Source: Paramacrobiotus richtersi
Taxonomy: Eukaryota > Tardigrada > Eutardigrada > Parachela > Macrobiotidae
Assembly: GCA_034698045.1 (NCBI GenBank)
Contig: JAQGAU010000285.1
Span: 1-31,845, forward strand
Reading direction: 5' to 3'
DNA length: 31,845 nt
Shown: positions 18,464-27,956 of the stretch, piece after piece
How positions within the stretch are numbered: position 1 is the first letter of the stretch
How the letters are laid out: each line of letters starts with the position of its first letter
The notes under the pieces: generated by a model
Seen by the model: the letters and a program-made list of their open reading frames with translations, nothing else
What the model was told of the DNA's origin: nothing
The model's database searches: none
Program-made: the position numbers and the translations under genes

Positions 18464-18604
18464 TTGTTACAGTGAATCGTAGTGTAGTGGCGCTACATCC
18501 ATTGAAAGGAGCAAAACAAAGAATAGTGTTACACAGCCAAATTTCAGAACACATGAGTTTTTTTAATTTTGTTTCATGTAATTTACTTTTTTAGTTTAAT
18601 CCAC
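18464..18604 (+). repeat. Intronic module with motif (copies at ~25860 and ~31440)
   Basis: Centred on cgtagtgtagtggcg at 18478-18491, with shared flanks (acagtgaat before it, gttaca or gctaca after it) in two other places: 25884-25897 and 31462-31475. In all three it precedes the 'CPYDRS' module. Confidence 0.7.
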
Positions 18605-18846
18605 TTCAGTTGGTCTTTCGCTGCAGTTGTCCGTATGATCGTTCGGACTGCAAAGGAGAACTGAAGTTTTTGCCAACGGAAGCCGTTCAAGTTAATCGTT
18701 AGCATGTGGACAATCCCACCGACATTATAATTATCACGGTTTTATTGGAGAATCGGCCGGATGTGTCGCAACAGCTGATGAAGTTGTCGACGGAGTTGAC
18801 CCGGATGGATATTGTTTATGATGGTTGGATTGATGCAAGAAGGTAG
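18605..18846 (+). pseudogene. Decayed exon module, 'CPYDRS' (parent not in window)
   Basis: Read through, it gives SCPYDRSDCKGELKFLPTEA, a TAG at 18701, then NPTDIIIITVLLENRPDVSQ and QLMKLSTELT. The better copy at 31603-31845 has a Tyr codon at the stop. A third copy at 26030-26105 is cut short. Likely an upstream exon of the same gene, but I cannot assign it with certainty. Confidence 0.6.
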
Positions 18847-19285
18847 ACATTAACTTGACTTCCGCGGTTCGTTTTTCAGCTTTTCCTGTACATAGTTTAT
18901 GACTAGCTTTATCGCCTGAAGAATCAGAAGGACGTTTCACTTGACACAAAGTTCCTTACTTTCCTGGCTCTGTTGTTTGAATATTTGAATATTTTAAATA
19001 TTCAACTTTTATCGTTTGAATATTTTAAGAGAATAAAAAAAAATTTTATTGAAAAGGTTATGTTTCCTCTGAATCAGACACCACACTTGGTTCTAGCAGT
19101 TTAATGATAATACGTCGAGCTGAGATTGCTGTCTGCTGCTGCACTACGATGTTCTACGGCATTATGTGCACATTGGTTGGCAGCTCCGGCTGCAATTATT
19201 CATACTGATATGCCAGAGTGGGTGTTTAAGATTCGAAGGTGTTAACGTTTAAGCAGTTGCTACAACCTGTGGTGTGATTATTTTT
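18847..19285. repeat. Intronic module shared with 26140-26440
   Basis: 18870-19060 is AT-rich, including short tandem gaatattt/aaatattc stretches near 18977-19027. From 19045 the sequence (tatgtttcctctgaatcaga, then tggcagctccggctgca) matches 26215-26400. Both copies hold a reverse motif (19134-19147 and 26311-26324). Confidence 0.7.
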
Positions 19286-19376
19286 GCAGAGCCGAAGTGC
19301 ATCTTTCGCTCTTTCCTCCCACCAGATCGGAACTCCCGATGACAAATACCGTCGCGCAACGCACATACAAAGGTTT
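19286..19376 (+). pseudogene. Decayed exon module, 'LFPPTRSELP'
   Basis: After an acceptor-like tttttgcag: AEVHLSLFPPTRSELPMTNT. The copy at 26555-26640 reads RPLFPPTRSKLPVTN and continues into a longer coding-like segment (26641-26990) that is missing here. Confidence 0.6.
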
Positions 19377-19440
19377 TGTATTTCACACATAACACGAAAT
19401 GTGCGGTTTAAAAACTGTGCTGTACCTATTAGCAGAGTGT
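19377..19440. other. Short spacer
   Basis: No feature seen. Contains cacataacac, which also occurs near 27037. Confidence 0.4.
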
Positions 19441-19930
19441 GGATGTATTAAGCAATCCACCGCAGCCTAATAATGAGAAATATTTTGTCTCTGAATCTTC
19501 ATAAATATCATTCAAATAACAAAAAAAGACCTAGCTATCATTACAAGTGTGTAAGCGGAAAGCGTTGAAGGAATTGACCAAATATATGCAAACGTATAAT
19601 ACAACGCGGTTACTCTGTAATAAGGCAGGAAAGAATGTTAGCGTTCAGGGACTGAAATATTCACTTGTGCGAAAATATATTTCTGTCGTTACCGCAAAAT
19701 GTCACTTGTGTGTACCCTGCAGGAAATCGTAGTGTAGAGGTACACCATATGTATCGGAACTGACATGTGGCGTGGTTTGACTGAATATCATGATCACAGC
19801 GTACTTACTTTAGACCTCGCCGGTTGCATTTTTAGGTATATTCTTCCTGTATGAACATAAGCAAATGATCAACGGAATGATTCTCGATTGGATCTGACAA
19901 GCCCGATCTGCTGAAATTTGTCCCCTTTTT
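19441..19930 (+). repeat. Long repeat R, copy 1 (intron plus start of an exon)
   Basis: About 490 bp, collinear with 21262-21735 and 27107-27600 (caatccaccgcagcctaata; gaaagcgttgaaggaa; ggaaatcgtagtgtag). Motif at 19728-19741. The right end, after tttttag, reads like an exon: FFLYEHKQMINGMILD, followed by sequence for SGSDKPD..KFV. I recall a similar 'EHKQ.INGLI.DW' in the N-terminal half of BLTP1, so R is probably an upstream intron and its exon. Confidence 0.75.
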
Positions 19931-19977
19931 TGTCAACATGAGAATGACCTCGTTGTTTACCAGTCATGAATTTGGTC

Positions 19978-20096
19978 CAGAGACACTGAATCCGCCGCCA
20001 ACTTCCAGCTACCATCCACCTGCATTGATCTTCGTTTCGCTGCCGTTCTTCCACCAGATCAATGTGCAGCAAGCAGGATGGGATCAGAATTACCGA
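19978..20096 (+). pseudogene. Rearranged copy of BLTP1 exon 10
   Basis: Two separate parts of exon 10 are fused: ccgccaacttccagctacca (matches about 7500-7520) runs into cgtttcgctgccgttcttcc and the exon's end (matches about 7765-7841), deleting roughly 240 bp. It ends at ttaccg without a donor. Confidence 0.85.
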
Positions 20097-20204
20097 TATG
20101 TCCGAACTATGGCTGAGATATGAGTAAAGTACTAGCTGATTAAATTCAGTAAATTATATCGTAATAATGCCGATTTGTCAAATAGTTATCTGAAATCATG
20201 TACA

Positions 20205-20610
20205 GGTACAACGTCCAGTGCGGTACGTCTAGAAATTGGTAAAACCTCCATGCACATCTCCAACATCCCGAAGAGCTCCGAACCCCGGAGTGTGAACGAT
20301 CTGGAGCAGTCGACGGTGGTGTCGGTGCAGTTGGCTGTGGGCATCGGTTTGGGACCGCCGGTCAAGGGCAGCAACAGCAGGTGTGCGATGAGGCCGAGAT
20401 GGACTTAGAGCCCTGTGCGCATTTCAGGACGCCCATGACCTTTACCAATTATGGCGAGGGACCGCAATTGTGACGCTGCCCCAGAGGTACGCTGAGCGAA
20501 TTCGAGGATTGTGGCGCCTTTGAGCCAGCCGAGGATCTATTTCCAATCCAGGGCCGCTGATGTGGCTGTGATATATTCTATGTTAGTTACAAAAATGCCT
20601 ATGATAATTG
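20205..20610 (+). pseudogene. Decayed copy of BLTP1 exon 11 (copy A)
   Basis: Acceptor (gtacag) and donor (ATTG|GTAAGT) are both kept. The frame holds through VNDLEQSTVVSVQLAVGIGL, then a one-base deletion near 20371 shifts it (ggcagcaacagcagg against ggcgagcagcagcagg). Further indels follow (about 20460-20510). The copy shares tgtgcgcat with the other two copies, where the intact gene has tgtgcccac. Confidence 0.92.
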
Positions 20611-21261
20611 GTAAGTGTACATGTGGCCCTGTGTGGTTTGATATTTGTATACTTTCGAGACATTGGTTTTGTAACTAAGAGCTAAGATATCATAAAAAAT
20701 GAATAAAACCTTCGAAAGTAATATGTAGCGTTCATTCGATCTATTTGCAACTTACAAGTTAGCGTGCATTAAGGGCCATTAATGTGAATTTGGATGTAGA
20801 TCTAGAAGCCACTATACTACGATTTGAATCATATACATCATACATGTACAGTACGTGCTTTGCGCGTGAGCTTGTTATACTTTCGTTTTTATTGGTTAAG
20901 ACTTAAGAGCAACTGTAATTGCATTTAAGAGTAATCGCTTGTAACGTTTTTCTGAGAAAATTGTGGCGTTAACGTTTTGCAAAAAAACTTACGGTTTCTT
21001 TAATTAGACGCGACATTTGCTTTTCAGTGTTAGTCTGTATTTTCACAGATTTAGTCAAACTGGACTTAAGGACCGTTTTTTTAGCCGCTACTCTACGATG
21101 TTCGACGTCCAGTAATTCACAGTTAAAATAGATTAGCAGACGTTTTGGCAGTTTTCGAAATAGTTTCAAATGCACTTTTGCCTTTCAGTTGGAAGAGCAC
21201 AACCAACAAGAAATCTGTCGTAATTTTGAGGCAGCCATCAGCCGTGTAACAAGTCCAGTTT
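20611..21261. other. Intron-like spacer with two reverse motifs
   Basis: Motif on the minus strand at 20808-20821 (about 198 bp after the donor, as in the parent intron 11 where it is 135 bp after) and at 21084-21097 (gccgctactctacgatgttc, close to the 19134 and 26311 copies). No gene seen. Confidence 0.6.
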
Positions 21262-21735
21262 TAATGCGTAACCAATCCACAGCAACCTAATAATGAGAAA
21301 TGTTGTGTTTCTGAAAATTAATAAATAGTCAAAGACCTAGTTATCATTACAATGTGTAGAAGGAAAGCAGTAATGGAAGGCCAAATATGTATATGCAGAT
21401 ATTATGAGATGCATGCAAATATAGAAAAGTATAAGAAAACGGTTACTTTGTAATAATACCGGAAAGAATGCTGGCGTACAGGGACTGAAACATTTATTTC
21501 CGCGAAAATATATTCTGTCGTGACCGCAAAATGTGACTTGTGAGCACCTTGCAGGAAATCGTAGTGTAGTGGTTCACCATGTGGATTGTATGTGAACTGG
21601 GTGTGGTGTAGTTTGACTGAATTGATCACAGTGTACTTAGATCTCGCCAGTTATTTCTTTCGATATTTTTCATGTGTTAACATAAGCAGATTGATCATCG
21701 GAATGATTCACAATTGGACATCCGGATCAGACTTA
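21262..21735 (+). repeat. Long repeat R, copy 2
   Basis: Collinear with 19441-19930. Motif CGTAGTGTAGTGGT at 21560-21573. Ends at ggacatccggatcagac and jumps directly into the middle of an exon 11 copy, so the intervening exon remainder and intron were deleted. Confidence 0.8.
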
Positions 21736-22109
21736 TCATATCCAACATCCCGAAGTGCTCCCAACCCCCGGAGTGTGAACGATCTGGAGCATTCGACGGT
21801 GGTGTCGGTGCAGTTGGATGCGTGGATCGGTTTGGGACAGCCGGTCAAGGGCTAGCTGCAGCAGGTGCATGTGTACGTGGAGGCCGCGATGGACTTCCAG
21901 CCCTGTGCGCATTGCAGTACGCGGATGACCTTTACCAGTTATGGCGAGGGTTTGACTGAGGCGCTGCTCCAGGGAGATGATGAGCGCATGCGACGCGACT
22001 GGATTGTGGCGCATTTGAGTCAGCCGCGGATCTACTTCCAGCCGCGGGCCATTGATATGACAGTATTATTTGATATTCTATATGAATTAAAAAATGCCTA
22101 TGATTATTG
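21733..22109 (+). pseudogene. Decayed copy of BLTP1 exon 11 (copy B)
   Basis: Begins inside the exon (atatccaacatcccgaag) and runs to donor ATTG|GTAAGT. A Glu codon has become TAG at 21853-21855, and an inserted codon pair appears near the end (ATTCTATATGAATTAAAA). Shares gctgcagcaggtg with copy C (27957-28262), where the intact gene has gcagcagcaggta. Confidence 0.92.
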
Positions 22110-22441
22110 GTAAGTGTGACCTTTTTCTCTTCTCTGTCTTTCGAAAAAATTTTGTCAGCAGTGTCAAGTAAGTTATACAAAATGTACGATAAAGTATTCA
22201 AATTATGGGTATGCAATATGTGCAGATAGCTGCTGTTTAACCAGCTCGCACTTTAGTTGACATCCGTGCACATCGCTTTCGGCGCCGTTGTACTACCTTT
22301 TTTATCATCTATCTGCGCACCACTTTGTTTCTGACTGTGTTTATTTACAGAGTCAAATATTTTGGTGATCTGATGGAAAGACATGCGAGAAACATTTGAT
22401 ATAGATTGTGGACATTTGTGAATATGTCCATCCATTTGCAG
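22110..22441 (+). pseudogene. Copy of intron 11
   Basis: Little similarity to 8340-8766 apart from the ends and a reverse motif remnant at 22282-22294 (gccgttgtactac), which sits 173 bp after the donor. Acceptor ccatttgcag kept. Confidence 0.6.
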
Positions 22442-22606
22442 GCATTAACAACGTCATGGAACCGTAATTTCTCACTCCGCATCACTGACCCGTATAAAAA
22501 AATCCTCGACAACAGCCCATCTGCCGCACGTGGCCCAACGCGCCATTTAGTCCATCCGGCAGAGCATTCACGTCATCGATCCATTCATCTCCCAACTGTA
22601 CGTGTT
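22442..22606 (+). pseudogene. Truncated copy of BLTP1 exon 12
   Basis: Matches 8767-8930 (catctgccgcacgtggccca, then tcatctcccaactgtacgt) with frameshifts in the first 40 bp. Homology stops at the codon for Val/Cys, so about two thirds of the exon is missing. Confidence 0.9.
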
Positions 22607-23300
22607 GTGTTTGTTTTCCTTGTACGACAAAAGCTGAAAATCTAATAAAACAAGATGAAACACAAAAACGATTGGTAAAATAAACAAAGGTAAAGCGGTT
22701 TAACGAAACAAAAAACAAACGTAGCCTTGTGCTTGTTATGATTTTTGCCACTGATAATCAGTTACCACATTCTTATTATTCGTAACCGTAATTTCAACAA
22801 CAATTACCTGCCAGTTATGTTCGTAGCATGTGTTTATTTTCCTCGTTCCTTCTCACGACCATATACGTATATATCAGGAATGTCTCAATATATCCCAGTT
22901 CTGCGATACAGGCGAATACAACTGCAGCAGTCATTTGACACATGAAACAGACTTTGAGTGCCAGTACTTAGGTTTGTCTGCTTGTCAACAAACATACAAA
23001 CAAACTCCGTTCCATTATGATCGCGTTTGCAGAAGCAGTTAAAACAAAGAAACTCGTTAATTCTACACTTATTAACTTATTAGCAAAAGAACTTATTAAC
23101 TGTGGGTGACTAGTACTTGTGTTACTAAAATGTCACATGTTAGAATGGAACGGAGCAGGAATGCTTGTGTCACACTTCTACGGTTTGGACACAGTCGCAA
23201 TGTGATTCTGCATGACTGCATGATCGTGCAGTGTGACTAACCTCATTGCATTGTTATAATTAATCCTCGATTTATAGGTATTGAAAATGCACAGGAATTT
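22607..23300 (+). pseudogene. Copy of intron 12 and the first bases of exon 13
   Basis: 22730-22960 matches about 9375-9580 (cttgttatgatttttgccac; atcccagttctgcg). 23240-23300 matches 9650-9722 (cattgttataattaatcctc; taggtattgaaaatgcac). Exon 13 is then lost. The 22960-23240 part has no clear parent. Confidence 0.8.
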
Positions 23301-23475
23301 TCTACGCAACATTTATATCATTTTACTGGATGAGAGAGGTTTACATATAATTATAGGTTTGATCTATTTTTACCTTTTTTATTTGATCTTTTTGTTGAGG
23401 TGATGTACACAGCTGTGGTTAGTTTTATTTAAATTGACATGACTTATGTGTAAACAGTAAATATGTTGTATGCAA
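23301..23475. other. Remnant of intron 25 end
   Basis: AT-rich. It ends in gtatgcaa where the parent has ttgtgcag, so the acceptor of the exon 26 copy is destroyed (AG to AA). Confidence 0.55.
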
Positions 23476-23584
23476 CTGAATCGCAGACGGGCAGTAGACG
23501 CGAAATGCCGAATCCAACGGATGTCTTGAAAGAAGATGCCCGCCGACTGCAGGTCAATGAATGGTATCTGCAGCCCAGCTTCAA
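23476..23584 (+). pseudogene. Decayed copy of BLTP1 exon 26
   Basis: Same length as the parent and open: ESQTGSRREMPNPTDVLKED, then LQVNEWYLQPSF. Mostly synonymous or conservative changes, donor GTACGT kept, acceptor lost. This is the best preserved coding fossil in the array. Confidence 0.93.
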
Positions 23585-23975
23585 GTACGTTTATATACAT
23601 GCAAGAGAAATCTCCAGGTGCATGTAGAATGTTACGATAAGACAACGCTCATTGTAGTGTTCCATATCTTTGCTAGTCATTCAACCGTTCAAAACGGGTA
23701 AAAAATTTTAACAGGTTTACAATTATCGGCGTGTTTGCATTTTAAAAACCTTTTCATAACGATGTTTGGAATGGAACCAGCAATGTTTTCATATGATGTG
23801 GGGGGCAATGAAAATCTTTTGGCTTGCTCGTATATTATTTAATTTTTGGTAATATTATATTTAGTGTTAATGGGCTTTTTGCTTTAGTTAGTTATTAATC
23901 CTAATAATACAGTATACAATACAGAAAACTCATAACATTGTCGTAATGGGATACATAGAGTATTTCTGTTGGCAG
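23585..23975 (+). pseudogene. Copy of intron 26, expanded
   Basis: 391 bp against 168 bp in the parent, because of unrelated AT-rich sequence in the middle. Acceptor gttggcag kept. Confidence 0.6.
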
Positions 23976-24164
23976 GCTCCTTGTGCGCATAAGACGGGAT
24001 ATTGAGACAATCGTTGTGAAGGTGTAATGAATCGGTTGCGGGTCGCGCAAGCCCAGACGACCGTTCCCCAATGGATTCAGCGTGGACTGGTGGACCCGGT
24101 CGACAAGGGCCTGGCCGGATTGATGCTGTTACTCATGAGAAACTCCCAACATGATCGTGTCTGA
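23976..24164 (+). pseudogene. Decayed copy of the last BLTP1 exon
   Basis: Matches 16479-16668 (cgcaagcccagacgaccgtt; ggacccggtcgacaagggcc). Frame broken near 24023 (gtgaaggtgtaatg gives a stop); the terminal TGA is still visible at 24162-24164. Confidence 0.93.
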
Positions 24165-24440
24165 GTGTGGTGTGTGTTGCTGGTGTCTACGGTTGTTTAA
24201 ATTGGTTTGAACGTTTTCACGGTTTGGCTTTTGCTCATACATACTCCATTTTTTTGGTTTTAGCTGTCGATATGTTTCACTGATCTCCTTTAAGGTTTTG
24301 TGATTTGTTATATGCCATAGTACTTAAGTTGAAAAATTTGTCGCTTACATGGTGTTCTGTATGCTGCACAACTTGCCCGTAAGTCCATGTTTGCAAAATT
24401 CAATGATGTATGATGTATCATTACTACAAGTATTAAAACA
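24165..24440 (+). pseudogene. Copy of the 3' UTR
   Basis: Closely follows 16669-16935 (ggtttggcttttgctcatac; tgtcgatatgtttcactgat). The duplication therefore included the gene's own 3' flank. Confidence 0.88.
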
Positions 24441-24640
24441 ATTGAAAACTACAGCTATCATATTATCGGTCTTGAGCATGGAACTAGGCAAGAAGTTTGA
24501 ATATTTTTGTTGCCGCAGGCCCGCAGCTGTTCATATTTTAAGTAGAACGTACATCGCTCGATTCACCGAAAGCTTCGTAATAAACGTACAGAAAAATGCC
24601 AGTAACTTCAAGTAATAACCCTTGTCCCCCAGTTCACATC
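24441..24640. other. Spacer corresponding to 16936-17217
   Basis: Sits between gene 3' end and exon 5 copy exactly as 16936-17217 does. Similarity is weak. No gene. Confidence 0.5.
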
Positions 24641-25024
24641 CTGGACGCGACAACTCCGCTATACGCCGTTAGCGCGGGTCTGCTTGAAGCACAGCATTTC
24701 ATTGAAGAAGTGTAAAGCGGCGCGTGGTCCGATCACGATGGACAGCAGTATGACAGGCGATTTGGATATGACGATGGTGGGGGGAAATGACATGTTCGTC
24801 GGGGTCAATGAGCAAATACGGCAGCATCCGGAGTCACCATATCCGCCGCTGGAGCATGATTTGACCAAGTGGCTGGAGGAAGGGAATAGTCGGGTGCCGG
24901 TGACGAAAAAGCGATGCATCATGCCGGTCAAACTGGTGGCTCCTTCGAAACGAATGAAGAACAGGAGAACAGCGACTTACCGTATGGAGATGTGGAATTT
25001 GGTGCGGAGGGGACAGCATCGACG
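24641..25024 (+). pseudogene. Second decayed copy of BLTP1 exon 5 (3' half)
   Basis: Matches about 3975-4369. A long open stretch is kept: DMFVGVNEQIRQHPESPYPP, then LEHDLTKWLEEGNSRVPVTK; the frame then shifts. Breakpoints are close to those of the copy at 17218. Donor changed from GTATGT to GTACAT. Confidence 0.92.
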
Positions 25025-25282
25025 GTACATGTTTGTTCTCCAGCCAGGCTGATATCGAGTTTTCGTAGTGTAATGGCGAAGCTGAGCTATTGTGGAGATC
25101 ATAACCTGCGCCTAAATCTTGATAACGCTTATGAAATTTGAATTTGTATGCTAGATGCTTTATATGCTATTTATATTTTTCATATAGCAGACACTTGTAA
25201 GATGAAAGATGAAACGCCTTTGTACTAAGAGTTGTGATTGATGAGAGCAGTTATGCGATCGCCTTCGCTGCTTTTTTAGCAC
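25025..25282 (+). pseudogene. Copy of intron 5, with motif, then spacer
   Basis: Motif at 25064-25077 in the same flank as the parent (gatatcgag before it). Similarity fades after about 25140 and exon 6 does not follow. Confidence 0.75.
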
Positions 25283-25800
25283 CACCATTTTTCAGAATTC
25301 TGAACTGATTCCCATGGAATAGGCTAATTTTGGCCGCAACCTCTTGTCGCAGAAATGAACCTCCGAAAGTGTCAAATGCGGAAAAAATCAACGGCTGGGC
25401 AAATCTTGGGAATCTCTTTGCAGTTGTGGATATTAAACTCAACATGGTTTGTATTCGGTATTGTCTTGTTTCGAATTGCCTGTTTTTTGTAGTTTCGTAT
25501 TGTACTCGCTTGACGTATTGGTTGGTCGTTGGTGGATCGCCGGCATCACTCTGCATGACGTGTGAAGCAGCCACCTTGGAAGCTGAACCTTTTGCCACAG
25601 TGATAGCCGGTAGTGTGCAGAATGTGGAGGCGGCGTTGCACGTTAATCCGGATTATCCCGGAGAAGTGTCAACGGAAGGTTATCCCGCCATAACAATTGC
25701 TAGTGACGAAAAGAACATGAACACATGCAAAAAGCAGTTACGCTTACAATATAAGCTGCTGATACAAAAAATGTTTTCTATGCTAACAATTACACGATAA
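25283..25800 (+). pseudogene. Decayed module 'CRRNEPPKVSNAE' (copy at 30955-31370)
   Basis: Starts with an acceptor and the first ~25 bp of the 'NRT' module (cagaattctgaactgattcc), then jumps to cttgtcgcagaaatgaacct. A 156-codon open frame crosses it: RNEPPKVSNAEKINGWANLG, then a hydrophobic stretch, then EPFATVIAGSVQNVEAALHV with NPDYPGEVSTEGYP. The second copy keeps the layout but is full of indels. Function not recognised; the open frame may be fortuitous. Confidence 0.5.
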
Positions 25801-26110
25801 ATTGGCTTTCTTCTTTATACTGTATGTGAATTTTTTTCTATATCCAGCTGTTGAATGAGTGTTCAGTTCCTACAACAGGGAATCGTAGTTTAGTGGCGTT
25901 ACAGCGCTTCGTGACAGAGGAGCTCAACGTACTGCAACATCAAAAGAATTACAAATCCTACCTCAAGTTTAAAATACTTCAGTTGTTTTTGTTTTCCTGG
26001 AATTTTCCTTTTTAGCGTTTGTTTTCCTTCAGTTTAGTTGGTCGCTTTCTTCATGATCGTTCGGATCGCAAAGGAAAGTTGATCTTTTTCTCAACGGATT
26101 TTTTGAATAA
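25801..26110 (+). pseudogene. Motif module and truncated 'CPYDRS' exon copy
   Basis: cgtagtttagtggcgttaca at 25884, then 26030-26105 resembles 18615-18680 and 31603-31675 (ttcatgatcgttcggatcgc; tttctcaacgga). The rest of that exon is missing. Confidence 0.7.
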
Positions 26111-26554
26111 CATGTAACAGAATAAACGGCTTTGTTGTCCTTTTCAGTATGATTAAGTTCGACTACAGGCTGTTTTATTTTGTCCAAGATTTGATCAGTT
26201 TGGTGAAAAAGTTATATTTCCTCTGAATCAAACATTACACGTGGTTTTCTATGTTCTTCAGTATTTTTAACAGTCTAGTGACAATACCACGAGCTGGAGA
26301 TTTCTTTTCTGCCGCTGCACTACGATGTTCTGCGGCTTGCAATTGGTATCAACAGTGTGTGGCAGCTCCGGCTGCACTTATCTATACTGATTTGCCAGAA
26401 CTGGCATAGATTTGAAGGATTTAAGCAGTTTCCTTAACCTGTACTCGTAGTATGATTATGATTACGTATGTTCATACCTTCAAAGTCAGTGCGCGCGTTT
26501 TGAAAAATTCATACTTAATTGCACCCTATGTAAGGTGGTATACTAGGTCCTTTA
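26111..26554. repeat. Intronic module shared with 18990-19285
   Basis: 26215-26410 is collinear with 19045-19230, including the reverse motif at 26311-26324 and tggcagctccggctgca. 26440-26550 has no parent seen. Confidence 0.7.
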
Positions 26555-26990
26555 GTAGAGCTGTGGATGTGTATCGCCCGCTCTTTCCTCCTACCCGTTC
26601 GAAACTCCCGGTAACAAACATGTCGCACATATAAAGGTTTCGATCTTCTAATCACCATCAAAGCCAGTGTTTACTGCACCATCTACCTTGTGGATGACCA
26701 GAACGATAGCGAAGTACACAAGTTGATATTGAGCTGTGATCCGGGGACGGAGTTTATGTTCCAAATCCCCTATACTGTATATTACGCGAGCAGGGCTTCG
26801 AAACGAAAATAAACCTCAAAGCCAAGCGCCTCCGCAAAGTGGCCTCGTTGGCAGGCAAGAATCTTCTGGAAGCGGGTGAGATGAACGTGAATATGGTGTT
26901 GAAGTATTCCCGGGTGCACCATGGACCACAGCAGTGGGACTTGGATTTTGGCTGGACGATGCACCGGCAGGGCCGTATAAGACAGTATTT
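26555..26990 (+). pseudogene. Fossil coding segment, 'LFPPTRS' then 'LVDDQNDSEVHKL' (parent not in window)
   Basis: GC-rich, exon-like. One frame reads LLITIKASVYCTIYLVDDQN, then SEVHKLILSCDPGTEFMFQI. Near 26786 the frame shifts by one base and continues EQGFETKINLKAKRLRKVAS, then NVNMVLKYSRVHHGPQQWDL with DFGWTMHR. Strand-rich composition like the rest of BLTP1 and its place among other upstream modules suggest an N-terminal-half exon. Not confirmed. Confidence 0.6.
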
Positions 26991-27106
26991 ATAGTCGTAA
27001 TTTTCAACTGCAGTTTTTTGTTCCACTTGAGACAACACACATAACACGGAATCTATAGAAAGTTTCCGCTAGTCATCAAGGGCAGTGTAAGAAAAAAAAC
27101 TTAGTT
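26991..27106. other. Short spacer
   Basis: No feature seen beyond cacataacac shared with the stretch at 19386. Confidence 0.4.
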
Positions 27107-27690
27107 TTATGCATAAGCAATTCACAGCAACCTAATAATGGAAAATGTTTTGTTTTTGAAAACTGATAAATCCACAAATGCCAAAAAATGCCAAGTTATG
27201 ATTAAAACAAATGTACACGGAAAGCAGAGAAGGATAACCATATATGCAGAAATATTAGAAAAGTATTAATTAAACGGTTACTTCGCAATAATTAATACCG
27301 GAAAAAATGTTAACTCTCGGGGATGGACGTATTTTGCAGACATAAATGTACGCAGTTGGCGCAGAACGTAATGTGGAAATCGTAGTGTAGTGGTCAACCA
27401 TATGACTGCTAAAAGTCGTGGAAATTGCCTTTAGTGTGGTTGTTGTTAGACTGAAATAATCCCTGAGCACTTAGAAATCGCGTGTATTATTTTTTAGGTA
27501 TTTTTCCTGCATGAACATAATCAGATGATCAGCGGAATGATTCACGATTAGACATCCGGATCTGACAAGCCCGATCGTGTGAAATTCGTTTCCTTTTTCG
27601 TTGACAGAAAAATGAACTTTGCACGGAGTCGATTTTATCACCTATACCAACCAATTCGACTGGGTCGACTGCACGAAAACTGTTATACGG
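27107..27690 (+). repeat. Long repeat R, copy 3, extending further into its exon
   Basis: Collinear with copies 1 and 2; motif CGTAGTGTAGTGGT at 27381-27394. After tttttag it reads FFLHEHNQMISGMIHD, a TAG, then TSGSDKPD and, in another frame, GVDFITYTNQFDWVDC. The last part recalls a 'NQ.NW.DC' run in the N-terminal half of BLTP1. Indels between the frames show decay. Confidence 0.75.
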
Positions 27691-27956
27691 TCGGGGCGTC
27701 TATTTTCGTCACCAGCTGATTAACTCATACACTGCCAATGGTAAGCTGCGGTATTACTGTGGGTAACTGAGAGATATCGTAGTGCACTGGCTCCCGGGCG
27801 AAGTTAACCGTCATTTCAAATAGAGCTTCAGTTATGAGAATATGTTTGAGTACTGAGTAGCACTGCAGTACTTCTGTTCTTAATCTAATTCGCACTGACG
27901 TTCAGGGACTTGTTTACGTAATGTGATGTTTTTTGATGCATTAATAAATTAATATC
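27691..27956 (+). pseudogene. Copy of the exon 25 end and start of intron 25
   Basis: ttcgtcaccagctgattaac matches about 15490-15510 (tctgcaccagctgattaatt); the donor is GTAAGC at 27741. The motif at 27778-27791 lies 37 bp after the donor, exactly as in the parent, and agcttcagttatgag matches the parent's gctttagttatga. Confidence 0.85.

Noticed and set aside
25330-25800. 156-codon open frame as a new gene
   Set aside because: Its sister copy at 30955-31370 is shattered, splice-like sites lie inside the frame, and the middle is low-complexity hydrophobic. It is treated as a fossil module, though not excluded.
19441-27600. Repeat R as a transposable element
   Set aside because: No terminal repeats, target-site duplications or transposase were seen, and its right end reads like an exon next to other gene fragments. 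Duplicated gene sequence is the simpler reading.
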